Source: Candidatus Sysuiplasma superficiale
GTDB lineage: Archaea; Thermoplasmatota; Thermoplasmata; Sysuiplasmatales; Sysuiplasmataceae
NCBI GenBank assembly: GCA_019720975.1
Contig: JAGVSJ010000006.1
Span: 1-64,000, forward strand
Length of the DNA: 64,000 nt
Direction: 5' to 3'
The notes below the pieces were generated by a model. That model had not been told where the DNA came from and did no database searches. It was given only the letters and a program-made list of their open reading frames with translations. Position numbers and translations under genes: made by a program. Position 1 is the first letter of the stretch; each line of letters begins with the position of its first letter. This document shows positions 53,835 through 61,941 of this stretch, piece by piece.

Positions 53835-53873
53835 TACAGAGATACACTCTGCTTCAGGGATTAGAGAACCGAA

Positions 53874-54590
53874 TCACTTCCTGATATGTGAGACATGCAT
53901 GAGACCGACAACTCCATGGCAGTTACTTGTCGTCGCAACGCCGATCCTTATAATGTTCTTGCCGGAAGCCTCTATCAATTCCTCCAGACCTGAAAGCGAG
54001 TTGAGTATGCCGGATACAGGTATGCTTCCGACTCCCCAGGCGTAATGTTCTGTCTTGTATACAACAACAGCGTCCGCATCATCCGACATCTTCTCGGGAA
54101 CGAGTTTCGACAGATCCCACGTTCGCTCCGACCTGATTGCAGGGCAGATGGCAGGTTCAATGCAGGAGAATGGACACAGCCATGCTGCAGCGCTTATGTA
54201 TCTGACACTTCCGGACGCCTTTTCGAACGGGAGGCCGAATACGCTTTCAACGCTGACCTGTCTGACTTCAATTCCATCCCTTTTCCTCAAATATTCGGCA
54301 GTCAGGTCAAACAGAAGGTGCGGGGCAATATGGGCAGGGATCAGCTGATCTCCGGCGGATATCTCTCCATCGAGGAAGTAACGGAGAAGGTAGGAAAGCC
54401 AGTCAGAAACAATCGTTTTCACCCGCCTCTCGCCTGCAAATTCAGCCGCAGCAGGAGGCTCGACATTCCTGTCCACGACGACTATGGTCCCTCCAGCAAT
54501 CTTGCCGGCATCCATTGCCTTCAGAAGACTTCTGGTCTGACGGATGCCGTAGCACCCGCCTCCCACAACAGTTATGCGCACGTGAGACAA
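53874..54590 (-). CDS. Rossmann-type protein with clustered cysteines, unknown
   Basis: A 238-residue protein I do not recognise. It opens with a nucleotide-binding pattern VVGGGCYGIRQ (9-19) followed by the strand IVVVDRNVEPP (36-46), as in Rossmann folds. A central cluster CPFSCIEPAICPAI (about 139-152) and NCHGVVG (about 223-229) suggest an iron-sulfur or metal site. TEHYAWGVGSIPVSGIL (about 186-202) looks conserved in style. Start TTG at 54590, with TATA GATATATAG about 22 nt ahead. It is divergent from the MoxR island and may be controlled by the shared 66-bp region. Confidence 0.65.
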   Translation of the reverse strand: MSHVRITVVGGGCYGIRQTRSLLKAMDAGKIAGGTIVVVDRNVEPPAAAEFAGERRVKTIVSDWLSYLLRYFLDGEISAGDQLIPAHIAPHLLFDLTAEYLRKRDGIEVRQVSVESVFGLPFEKASGSVRYISAAAWLCPFSCIEPAICPAIRSERTWDLSKLVPEKMSDDADAVVVYKTEHYAWGVGSIPVSGILNSLSGLEELIEASGKNIIRIGVATTSNCHGVVGLMHVSHIRK

Positions 54591-54656
54591 AAGCTGCTAC
54601 AGCTCTATATATCATTATCCCCTTATCTGGGAATGTGCCGCCGCCGGTCGGAGTAA

Positions 54657-55574
54657 ATGACTGAGGACAAGAAGAAAGCTGGAGATAGCGATAGAGTTTT
54701 TCTCTCAATCCTGGCAATTTTCGTCATACTTCTGGCAGTTTCAATAATGACTGATGCTGCGGCACACAGGACCGCACTCTTGAGCACAACGGGCAATGAC
54801 ATAGTATATTCCGGCAGTTTCGGCATTTCCGTATTTTCGCTCGTTGGCATATTGCTCATTGCACTGATGCTCTTTGACATTGTTCTTCTTCTTTTCGGTT
54901 CGCGCCCAGTCTTCACAAAGGGGAGTTATCAGCAGAAAAAGAAAGGGGGCATTGCCCAGAACATTGCACTTTCCATTCTTTTCCTCTTCATTGTCATCGC
55001 CTTCCTCTACATATATGGCGGTGATTTCTCGTCTGGAGGAGGACTCAGCAGAAGTTCAAGGATATCCTCATTGAATTCCACGTCACCGTTGCAGGGCATA
55101 AATTTCGGAACATCTTCGCTGGATCAGGCTGCAGGCCCCATCATCATTGCAGGAGTTGTTCTCACTGCCGTCCTCATCATTCTGACTGTGCTCACCGCCG
55201 TCAGGGTTGCGGAGGAGCCAGAAAGGAAAGAGATGCTTAAGACCGAAACAGATGAGCTGAAGAAAGGAGTATATGAAGTGACGACATCCGACGATCCGAG
55301 AAACGCAATACTTGAGATGTACAGAAAGCTCTGCGATCTGCTGGTCTCGAGTGGAGCACGGAACAGACCTGAATGGACCGCAAGGGAGTTTGAGTCTGAA
55401 GCCAGATCCATCCTCGGCTTGCATGACAGCCAGCTCACCGAACTGACCCTTCTGTTTGAGGAGGCTAAGTACAGCACACATCAGATGGGTAAAGAGGAGA
55501 GAAGGAAGGCGGCTGAAATACTGGAAAGAGTTGTCTCGTCTGTAATATCGGGCAGGGGGGAAGGGACTGATTGA
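54657..55574 (+). CDS. DUF4129 membrane protein
   Basis: A 305-residue protein with four membrane helices (about 12-34, 54-80, 97-118, 150-174), and a C-terminal DUF4129 domain (about 205-300) in the cytosol or outside. The domain shows YRKLCDLL, RPEWTAREFE and LTLLFEEAKYSTHQM, the typical pattern seen beside MoxR-DUF58 genes. It is the first gene of a five-gene unit (DUF4129, TM, MoxR, DUF58, TM). Function unknown; it probably sits in the membrane assembly that the MoxR ATPase remodels. ATG behind CGGAG. Confidence 0.8.
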   Translation: MTEDKKKAGDSDRVFLSILAIFVILLAVSIMTDAAAHRTALLSTTGNDIVYSGSFGISVFSLVGILLIALMLFDIVLLLFGSRPVFTKGSYQQKKKGGIAQNIALSILFLFIVIAFLYIYGGDFSSGGGLSRSSRISSLNSTSPLQGINFGTSSLDQAAGPIIIAGVVLTAVLIILTVLTAVRVAEEPERKEMLKTETDELKKGVYEVTTSDDPRNAILEMYRKLCDLLVSSGARNRPEWTAREFESEARSILGLHDSQLTELTLLFEEAKYSTHQMGKEERRKAAEILERVVSSVISGRGEGTD

Positions 55575-55578
55575 AATA

Positions 55579-56097
55579 TTGAGCAGAGATTGGAGGGTTG
55601 CGACGATCATCCTTGTTTCAATTATGACTCCGCTGTCCTTCCTCCTCCTTCACGCCCTACGTCTTCAGACTGCGCCTGCCGTTTTTGCTGCAGTCATTGC
55701 CACATCACTTATTGAAACAATAACCATAATTTCTGTACTGAGCAGTGCAGGAAAGAAGGGTGGGGGAAGCCGCAGAAGGTGGAAGGGCAGAAGCGATTTC
55801 GGCAGTCAGGTAAGACGTGCAGAAATGGCATTGTCGGGAAAGGCATACAGCCAGGAACTTGTACTTCGTGAGGTACAGAATATCTTCCTGGAAAGAATAG
55901 CCATGAAAGCGGGGATATCACAGAATGAAGTGAGAAGAATGATTGAGGATGGTTCTTTGAATGACCGGCTCACAAGAGAACAGCTTGAAGTGGCCCTGGC
56001 AGTAGTGACCTGCAGCTCAGGACGACATGGTGACCGTGACAGGAAATTTTTTGAAACCAGCCTCAACAGGTTTTTTGATATTGTGGAAGAATATTGA
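55579..56097 (+). CDS. Two-helix membrane protein in the MoxR unit
   Basis: A 172-residue protein with two membrane helices (7-28, 31-55), a basic segment (KKGGGSRRRWKGR, about 59-71), and a helical cytosolic part (about 75-172) with a DNA- or protein-binding look (AGISQNEVRRMIEDG). No family recognised. TTG start 4 bp after the DUF4129 stop. The MoxR gene begins 6 bp later. Confidence 0.65.
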   Translation: MSRDWRVATIILVSIMTPLSFLLLHALRLQTAPAVFAAVIATSLIETITIISVLSSAGKKGGGSRRRWKGRSDFGSQVRRAEMALSGKAYSQELVLREVQNIFLERIAMKAGISQNEVRRMIEDGSLNDRLTREQLEVALAVVTCSSGRHGDRDRKFFETSLNRFFDIVEEY

Positions 56098-56103
56098 GGT
56101 GAT

Positions 56104-57057
56104 TTGCTGGATACCGCACAGGTCAGGGAAATATCTGAACAGATCCTGGATGAGATAGAAAAGTCTGTTATCGGAAAGAAGAATGTTCTGACAGCCATGC
56201 TGACGGCAATCTTTGCCAGCGGGCACATACTTATAGAAGATCTTCCGGGACTCGCCAAAACACTGATTGCAAGAAACCTGTCAGCGGCTGTCGGATGCAA
56301 TTTCAGGCGTATACAGTTCACGCCGGATCTGCTGCCATCGGACGTAACCGGGGCAAACATATTTGACAGGAGGACAGGAGAATTCAGGCTCAGGAAGGGA
56401 CCGCTTTTCACAAATATGCTTCTGGCGGATGAGATAAACAGGGCTCCGCCAAAGACCCAGGCCGCACTGCTGGAAGCGATGCAGGAAGGTCAGGCAACAA
56501 TAGAAGGGGAAACACATGTTATCGAACCCCCCTTCATTGTGATAGCAACACAGAATCCTATAGAGTACGAGGGCACATATCCTCTCCCTGAAGCACAGCT
56601 TGACCGTTTCATGGTGAGGATTGCAGTGGGCTATCCCGGAAGGGCCGAAGAGGCCGAAATACTGCGAAGGAGAAGAGAAAGGAGAAGAGAAGAGCAATGT
56701 GCTGAAGAGGTGATAGACAGGGAGACGTTGCTTGAGATACAGAAGACGACTGAGACGATCCATGTTTCCGATGACGTTCAGGATTACATTGTCGACATAA
56801 TACGCTCCACCAGAAATCACAGGTCGGTGGAGACAGGCGCATCCCCAAGGGGAACACTGGCACTGATGAGGCTGAGTATGGCATCGGCCTGTATGAAGGG
56901 AAGGGATTTTGTAATACCGGATGACGTGAAGGAATTTGCTGTTTTTGCGCTCGCGCACAGGATAATACTCAAGCCGGACCCGTGGCTCAGGGGAATGAAG
57001 GCGGAGAGCATAATATCAGAGGTTCTGGAGAAAACGGCAGTACCCAGGATGGAATGA
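56104..57057 (+). CDS. MoxR-type AAA+ ATPase (first copy)
   Basis: A 317-residue AAA+ chaperone-like ATPase that remodels partner proteins, often with DUF58 or VWA proteins. The P-loop is the MoxR form ILIEDLPGLAKT (about 39-50), Walker B LLADEINRAPPKTQAALLEAMQE (about 107-129), sensor 1 IATQNPIEYEGTYPLPEAQLDRF (about 144-166), and the arginine-rich C-terminal lid. TTG start directly after AGGTGAT. All catalytic residues are kept. It belongs with DUF4129 and DUF58 genes. Confidence 0.92.
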   Translation: MLDTAQVREISEQILDEIEKSVIGKKNVLTAMLTAIFASGHILIEDLPGLAKTLIARNLSAAVGCNFRRIQFTPDLLPSDVTGANIFDRRTGEFRLRKGPLFTNMLLADEINRAPPKTQAALLEAMQEGQATIEGETHVIEPPFIVIATQNPIEYEGTYPLPEAQLDRFMVRIAVGYPGRAEEAEILRRRRERRREEQCAEEVIDRETLLEIQKTTETIHVSDDVQDYIVDIIRSTRNHRSVETGASPRGTLALMRLSMASACMKGRDFVIPDDVKEFAVFALAHRIILKPDPWLRGMKAESIISEVLEKTAVPRME

Positions 57058-57108
57058 GCTACGGAGAAAAATCTTTCACTCATACTGGTCTTCGCTTCCA
57101 TTCTTCCA

Positions 57109-58308
57109 GTGCTTCTGTTTCTTACAGGCGACGTCGTCTACGGACTGCTCTTCGCGGCTGCTTCTGCAGTCATAACTGTGTCCAGATTTGTGTTTTCTGA
57201 CTTCTCCAGTATTACTGTCGAGTGCACTGTCCTGCCCCGGGAAATATATGCGGGGGATGACATCACCATCAGTCATCGCTTCAGATCATATCGTGGCTCT
57301 GTGTTCATAGTCTCTGTTCTGCAGAGGTTTCCTGAAGGCATGGGTATCGGTGACATAGCCTATGAATGCCTTGTCAGGGGCGAAAGAAGACTGGATTTCG
57401 TTTTTCATGTCGGCGGTGCCGGCATCTTCCCGGTTGATCCGCCCCAGGTGAGGGTGTATGACATTTTCAGGCTGAGGAGCATGCCTTTGAGCAGTGGTAA
57501 CGGGTACCATATCTCATCGATGCGCCGTGTGGAGAGAATAGACGCAGGCGTTGTCAGACCCTTTCACTACACCATGCAGGCCGGTAACATAGTCTCAGCG
57601 TTTGCCGGCAGTGGGATTGAATTTCACTCTGTTGTCAGTTACGCCGGCAGTCCTGAATCCAGAAGAATAAACTGGAAAACTACAGCCAGAACGGGTGAAC
57701 TGTGGTTCAACCGCTATTCGAGTGAAAGGAGCGGTACGGCTGTCATTCTACTCGACCTCAGACAGATAGCCTCAGATGAAGAGCTCACAGTACGGTTTGC
57801 GGAGAGGGCAGTGCAGGCTGCACTGTCTTTCGCATACAGTTCGCTGCAGGAACGCAACGCTGTAGGAATGATCGCAATCGGTGAGAGAGTGATCAGCATT
57901 CGGACAGATTTCGGAAGGAGGCATTATGAGAGAATATCACGGGCTCTGATGCTTATGCGCCCTTCAAGAGAATATTCGCCTGTCAGGCTTGACGCAGCAG
58001 CCAGCAGATACGCACACTATGCTTCACAGCTGATCGTCATAACACCTCTGCATGAGAGGGATGATGTGGATTCAATTGCATCGCTTTCCATTTCGCACAG
58101 GGACATACTGCTTGTCGTGCCGATGCTCCACCACAGAGAGAGTGCTGCCTCAGCAATGCAGATAGCGGCAGAAATTACACGCCTGAGACAGCAGAACAAC
58201 GCCATAGCCGCATCCCGCTTCTGTCGAACGTTTGTCTGGGAACAGGACGTGGATCTTGGCATGATTTCCGAACTGCCAGGTTATGCTGCCGGGAGGATGA
58301 GAAGATGA
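57109..58308 (+). CDS. DUF58 protein
   Basis: A 399-residue membrane protein: one or two N-terminal helices (up to about 30), a beta-rich outside region (about 40-140), and the DUF58 core around SVVSYAGSPESRRINWKTTARTGELW (about 177-202), which matches the family signature (Y-x-x-G-D-x2-R-x-I-N-W-K). The rest is a VWA-like fold. The frame continues unbroken to the MoxR stop and the sequence before GTG 57109 encodes a further piece of hydrophobic helix (SLILVFASILP), so the true start could be an unusual codon upstream. It is followed by a membrane gene with an ATGA overlap. Confidence 0.85.
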   Translation: MLLFLTGDVVYGLLFAAASAVITVSRFVFSDFSSITVECTVLPREIYAGDDITISHRFRSYRGSVFIVSVLQRFPEGMGIGDIAYECLVRGERRLDFVFHVGGAGIFPVDPPQVRVYDIFRLRSMPLSSGNGYHISSMRRVERIDAGVVRPFHYTMQAGNIVSAFAGSGIEFHSVVSYAGSPESRRINWKTTARTGELWFNRYSSERSGTAVILLDLRQIASDEELTVRFAERAVQAALSFAYSSLQERNAVGMIAIGERVISIRTDFGRRHYERISRALMLMRPSREYSPVRLDAAASRYAHYASQLIVITPLHERDDVDSIASLSISHRDILLVVPMLHHRESAASAMQIAAEITRLRQQNNAIAASRFCRTFVWEQDVDLGMISELPGYAAGRMRR

Positions 58309-58817
58309 GACGGAACAGGCTGGAAACTGCGGGATACGCCGTAACGGCTGTCCCCTCACTTCTCATGTCTCTGTTTTCATATCCCGCTCACTACGTTCCT
58401 TTTGCAGTCGTTGCTGCCGCTGTCTTCGTGATAAGCCTGGCAGGAATAAGAACGGCCGGATTCGCACTGAACCTTTCAGCCCTCCTGCTCTTCGCGTACG
58501 GACAGAGATTTTCCCTTCCTGATGTTGCAGGAGACATACTCATTTTCGTTCTGATATCTGCCTCAGCAATTGTTCCTGCCTGCGGAAACGTCACGCCAGT
58601 ATCCGAAGCCGCTGACCGAATAATCACACGCCTGATCCTCCAGCTGTCCGGAAGTTTCCTGGCCGCGCTTCTTGCAGCACTGGCTGTTGTTATCATCGCT
58701 GAGCAGCTTGGCTTCAGCATAAACAGTATTGCGCTGCTTGTGCCTTTCCTGGGCGGAGCACTGCTGGCTCTCCTGTTTCTGGCAGGCCGGATAGAGAGAG
58801 ATTCAGAAAGGGGTTGA
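58305..58817 (+). CDS. Small membrane protein in the MoxR unit
   Basis: A 170-residue protein with about five hydrophobic segments (18-35, 38-60, 75-95, 107-128, 138-160). No family recognised. Its ATG overlaps the DUF58 stop (ATGA), so it is translationally coupled and likely part of the same complex. The last gene of the first unit; a promoter and palindrome follow. Confidence 0.6.
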   Translation: MRRNRLETAGYAVTAVPSLLMSLFSYPAHYVPFAVVAAAVFVISLAGIRTAGFALNLSALLLFAYGQRFSLPDVAGDILIFVLISASAIVPACGNVTPVSEAADRIITRLILQLSGSFLAALLAALAVVIIAEQLGFSINSIALLVPFLGGALLALLFLAGRIERDSERG

Positions 58818-58885
58818 TTCTGCTGCCGCAGCGTACAAATAAAAGGCGACAATTTAATTAATGAAATGGCATAGTGTAACCCATC

Positions 58886-58900
58886 CTGGCCCAGGGCCAG
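58886..58900. promoter_or_regulatory. 15-bp perfect palindrome upstream of the second MoxR gene
   Basis: CTGGCCC-A-GGGCCAG. A TATA-like CAATTTAATTAA (about 58851-58862) lies upstream, so transcription would begin near 58880-58885, with the palindrome just downstream. It is followed by GGAGG at 58911-58915 and the GTG at 58922. An operator or a leader hairpin is possible. Confidence 0.6.
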
Positions 58901-58921
58901 CCAATTGCACGGAGGATTTAG

Positions 58922-59875
58922 GTGCGCGAAGCATCGCTGACACAGGATACACTGTATGAAGCTGTCAGGGAAATCAAATCGAGACACTCAATTGTCGGCC
59001 GCGATGAGGAGCTTGCGGAAGCGCTGATGTGTGTCTCTGCCGGAAGGCACATACTCATAGAAGGACCGGTCGGCGTCGGAAAGACAGTCCTTGCATCATC
59101 AATAGCGGAGTACCTTGGCAGACCGATATTCAGGGTTGACGGTGATGAGCGCTATACGGAGCAGAAACTGACAGGATGGTTTGATCCGCCCGCTGTGATG
59201 CAGAGGGGGTACACACATGAGTCGTTCATAAGCGGTCCTCTGTCGAACGCCATGACGCAGGGCGGCATACTTTTCATAAATGAACTAAATCGTCTGAATG
59301 AGGGAGTACAGAATGTACTTCTTCCCGCGATGGATGAGGGCAAGATAGAGATACCCCGGATAGGAACGATTTACGCAAAGGAAGGTTTTTTGATAATATC
59401 CACACAGAATCCGCGTGAATTCATCGCAACAAGCTCGATATCCGAAGCACTCTCCGACAGATTTGAACTCCTTCCTCTTTCATATCAGAGTGAAGCGGAG
59501 GAAAGAGAGATAGTAGAAAGGAGAACAGGAACACGGGACAGGAAAGTTGTTGAGACGATAGTCGCCATAATCAGGGAAACGCGCGTACATCCCTCTGTGA
59601 GGCGTGGTGCCTCGATTAGGGCGGCAACAAGCATGGCTGCAATAATGAACTATCTCGGAACCGATGTAGAAGACTACAGGAAGGCAGCCTATCTGGCGCT
59701 TCCCACAAGGATCGAGCTGAGGGAGGACTCGAAGAAGAACGTTTATGAGATTATCGACGAGATAATAGACAAAGCAGTCTTTTCTTCGGCATCACTCAAG
59801 CCCGAGGCGAAGCCCCAAGACGCTGTTGAGGATACGAAGGGCACCGGTGAGGAAAAAAAAACGATCAGGAAATGA
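58922..59875 (+). CDS. MoxR-type AAA+ ATPase (second copy, CoxD-like partner arrangement)
   Basis: A 317-residue AAA+ ATPase. The P-loop is standard, LIEGPVGVGKT (about 43-53), but Walker B reads ILFINELNR (about 117-125), with Asn where Asp is usual in the family, and sensor 1 is IISTQNPREF (about 160-169). The C-terminal lid (about 215-280) is followed by a low-complexity tail. It is paired with a VWA protein by an ATGA overlap, the arrangement of CoxD-CoxE and related metal-insertion ATPases. GTG start with GGAGG 6 nt upstream. Substrate unknown. Confidence 0.9.
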   Translation: MREASLTQDTLYEAVREIKSRHSIVGRDEELAEALMCVSAGRHILIEGPVGVGKTVLASSIAEYLGRPIFRVDGDERYTEQKLTGWFDPPAVMQRGYTHESFISGPLSNAMTQGGILFINELNRLNEGVQNVLLPAMDEGKIEIPRIGTIYAKEGFLIISTQNPREFIATSSISEALSDRFELLPLSYQSEAEEREIVERRTGTRDRKVVETIVAIIRETRVHPSVRRGASIRAATSMAAIMNYLGTDVEDYRKAAYLALPTRIELREDSKKNVYEIIDEIIDKAVFSSASLKPEAKPQDAVEDTKGTGEEKKTIRK

Positions 59876-60774
59876 GCCCTGAGCCTGAGAGCGCATTTGA
59901 GATCATGCAGAGGTTGAAGGGCATAGTCGACATACCTTCAGGAACCAGTGATGAGGTTGTCTGGTCCATTGCAAAGAATTACCAGAAGATAAGACTTAAG
60001 GCAAAGGATCCGTCGCTTGTCCAGGCGGCGAAGAAGATCGCGATCAGGGCAATAATAGACCGGACGTTGCACCAGCTCGGCCCGACAAAGATGCCGATGG
60101 TCAGAAAGAGGGTCGAGTACGCCCCTGGGGAAGAGGGTGAGATAGATGTATCCGGCACTCTGGACAACATCCATTCGCTCAGGGAAATTAACCCGAAGGA
60201 CATAATACTTGAAAGAAAGGAACTCAAGCACATTGCCTGCGTACTAATGATTGACGCCAGTCTCTCAATGACCGGCGAAAAGCTTGCAATGGCAACCAGT
60301 TCGATAGCCGTTCTCGCCCACAGACTGAAAGGTATCGAGTACGGCGTCGTCCTCTTCGAAAACAGGGCCAATGTCATAAAGAAAATGGATGCTGAGGCTG
60401 ATCTTGAAAAACTGATAGGCGATCTGCTTGACCTCAATGCAATGGGATATACCAACATTGAGGAAGGATTGAGGGCAGGGATAAATGAGCTCGAAAAGGC
60501 GAAAACCACCGACAGAATTGGCATAATAGTCACTGACGGCAATTACACAATGGGACACGATCCAAGACAGACAGCGTCGCTGTTTCCGAAGCTGCACGTT
60601 ATAATGACAACCGGTCTTGATGCAAGGGAAGACATATGCAGCGGCATGGCGCAGAGGGGGAAGGGGAAGATGTACGAAATCAAAAATTATGAGGAGATGC
60701 CGGGTGTGCTTTACAGCATCATAAAGACATTCCATCTCAGACTCCACCAGAGAGGCGGTATGAGGGAGAAATAG
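59872..60774 (+). CDS. VWA-domain protein, partner of the second MoxR
   Basis: A 300-residue cytosolic protein. The N-terminal 100 residues are helical and basic; the VWA domain (about 120-290) has an intact metal-ion-dependent adhesion site: IDASLSMTG (about 127-135; D-x-S-x-S), the Thr in GYTNIEEG (about 189), and VTDGNY (about 224-229). The layout fits the CoxE/VWA group that works with MoxR ATPases in assembling metalloenzymes. ATG overlaps the MoxR stop by 4 bp. Its target is unknown; the CoxMSL enzyme of this window is a possible client. Confidence 0.9.
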   Translation: MSPEPESAFEIMQRLKGIVDIPSGTSDEVVWSIAKNYQKIRLKAKDPSLVQAAKKIAIRAIIDRTLHQLGPTKMPMVRKRVEYAPGEEGEIDVSGTLDNIHSLREINPKDIILERKELKHIACVLMIDASLSMTGEKLAMATSSIAVLAHRLKGIEYGVVLFENRANVIKKMDAEADLEKLIGDLLDLNAMGYTNIEEGLRAGINELEKAKTTDRIGIIVTDGNYTMGHDPRQTASLFPKLHVIMTTGLDAREDICSGMAQRGKGKMYEIKNYEEMPGVLYSIIKTFHLRLHQRGGMREK

Positions 60775-60860
60775 GTCCGCTCCCTGTTCATTTGTGGCGA
60801 TGCCTGTTCCCTTTGCCGAACTTCCCGCCGGTAAAAACAGATTAATAACATCAACCCCGT

Positions 60861-61931
60861 ATGGACGCACGAGATGACAGAAGGATGTCTTCATACAGAA
60901 TAACCCTGATACCTGGCGACGGGATTGGACCCGAAGTGACGGATGCTACGGTGAAGGTCCTCGAGGCCACCGGGATCAATTTTGAGTGGGATGTGGTTGA
61001 GGCAGGGGAAAAGGTGATCGCCAGGGAAGGGACTCCCCTCCCCCAGCAGGTTCTGGACAGTCTGAAGAGGAACAGAGTGGGAATAAAGGGTCCTCTGACA
61101 ACACCCATCGGCGGAGGGTTCAGGAGTGTTAATGTTGCACTGAGGCAGATGCTGGATCTGTATGCCAGCGTCAGACCTGCAAGATCCATTGCTGGGGAGG
61201 GCACGCTTTACACCGACATTGACCTGGTGGTCATAAGGGAGGCAACAGAAGAACTCTATTCAGGGGTGGAACACTGGATAGACAGGGAACATTCGGCGGC
61301 AGAAAGCATATCGATTGTGACAAGGAAGGCCTCCGAGAGGATAGTCAGGTACGCGTTTGAGTATGCAGTCAGGGAGAAGAGGAGGAAGGTCACTTCTGTT
61401 CACAAGGCAAATATACTCAAGACCACCGGGGCTCTCTTTCAGGAGGTCTCACAGAAGATTGCTAGGGAATACCCCCAGATACAGTTTGAGGAGAGGCTAA
61501 TAGACAACATGGCGATGCAGCTTGTGAAGAAGCCTCAGGAGTACGATGTCATTGTCACAACAAATCTCTTTGGAGACATACTGTCAGATCTGTGTTCAGG
61601 CCTGGCTGGAGGACTTGGAATTACACCCGGCGCGATAATAGGGGACAGCATAGGTCTTTTCGAACCTGTCCATGGCTCAGCTCCGAAATATGCCGGACAG
61701 GACAGGGTGAATCCTGTTGCCACAATTCTCTCAGGGGAGATGATGCTCCGCTACCTCGGTGAGCGTCAGGCGGCAGACAGGGTATGGAATGCTGTCTATG
61801 ACACAATAAAGGAGAAGAAATTTGTCACGTATGACCTCGCACTGCCAGGATATACGCAGAGGCCGGTGCAGCCCTCAACTTGCTCCCGGATGGCTGCGGA
61901 GATAGCAAAAAAGGTAAGGGAGAACAGCTGA
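60861..61931 (+). CDS. icd: Isocitrate dehydrogenase, probably NADP+-dependent
   Basis: A 356-residue beta-decarboxylating dehydrogenase. Signature residues: [10 protein letters not shown] near the start, SVNVALRQ (about 93-100, substrate Ser and Arg), the R-P-A-R pair, and [19 protein letters not shown] (about 237-255). The phosphate-binding [15 protein letters not shown] (about 272-286) carries Lys-Tyr at the sites that in E. coli IDH select NADP+, arguing for NADP+ and against isopropylmalate dehydrogenase. ATG at 60885 ([11 protein letters not shown]) gives the usual family start and may be the true one. Independently transcribed. Confidence 0.85.
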   Translation: MDARDDRRMSSYRITLIPGDGIGPEVTDATVKVLEATGINFEWDVVEAGEKVIAREGTPLPQQVLDSLKRNRVGIKGPLTTPIGGGFRSVNVALRQMLDLYASVRPARSIAGEGTLYTDIDLVVIREATEELYSGVEHWIDREHSAAESISIVTRKASERIVRYAFEYAVREKRRKVTSVHKANILKTTGALFQEVSQKIAREYPQIQFEERLIDNMAMQLVKKPQEYDVIVTTNLFGDILSDLCSGLAGGLGITPGAIIGDSIGLFEPVHGSAPKYAGQDRVNPVATILSGEMMLRYLGERQAADRVWNAVYDTIKEKKFVTYDLALPGYTQRPVQPSTCSRMAAEIAKKVRENS

Positions 61932-61941
61932 AACAGGCGCT

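Noticed and set aside
60861..61931. 3-isopropylmalate or homoisocitrate dehydrogenase
   Set aside because: The S-V-N-V-A-L-R-Q substrate motif and Lys-Tyr in APKYAGQD fit NADP+ isocitrate dehydrogenase better.
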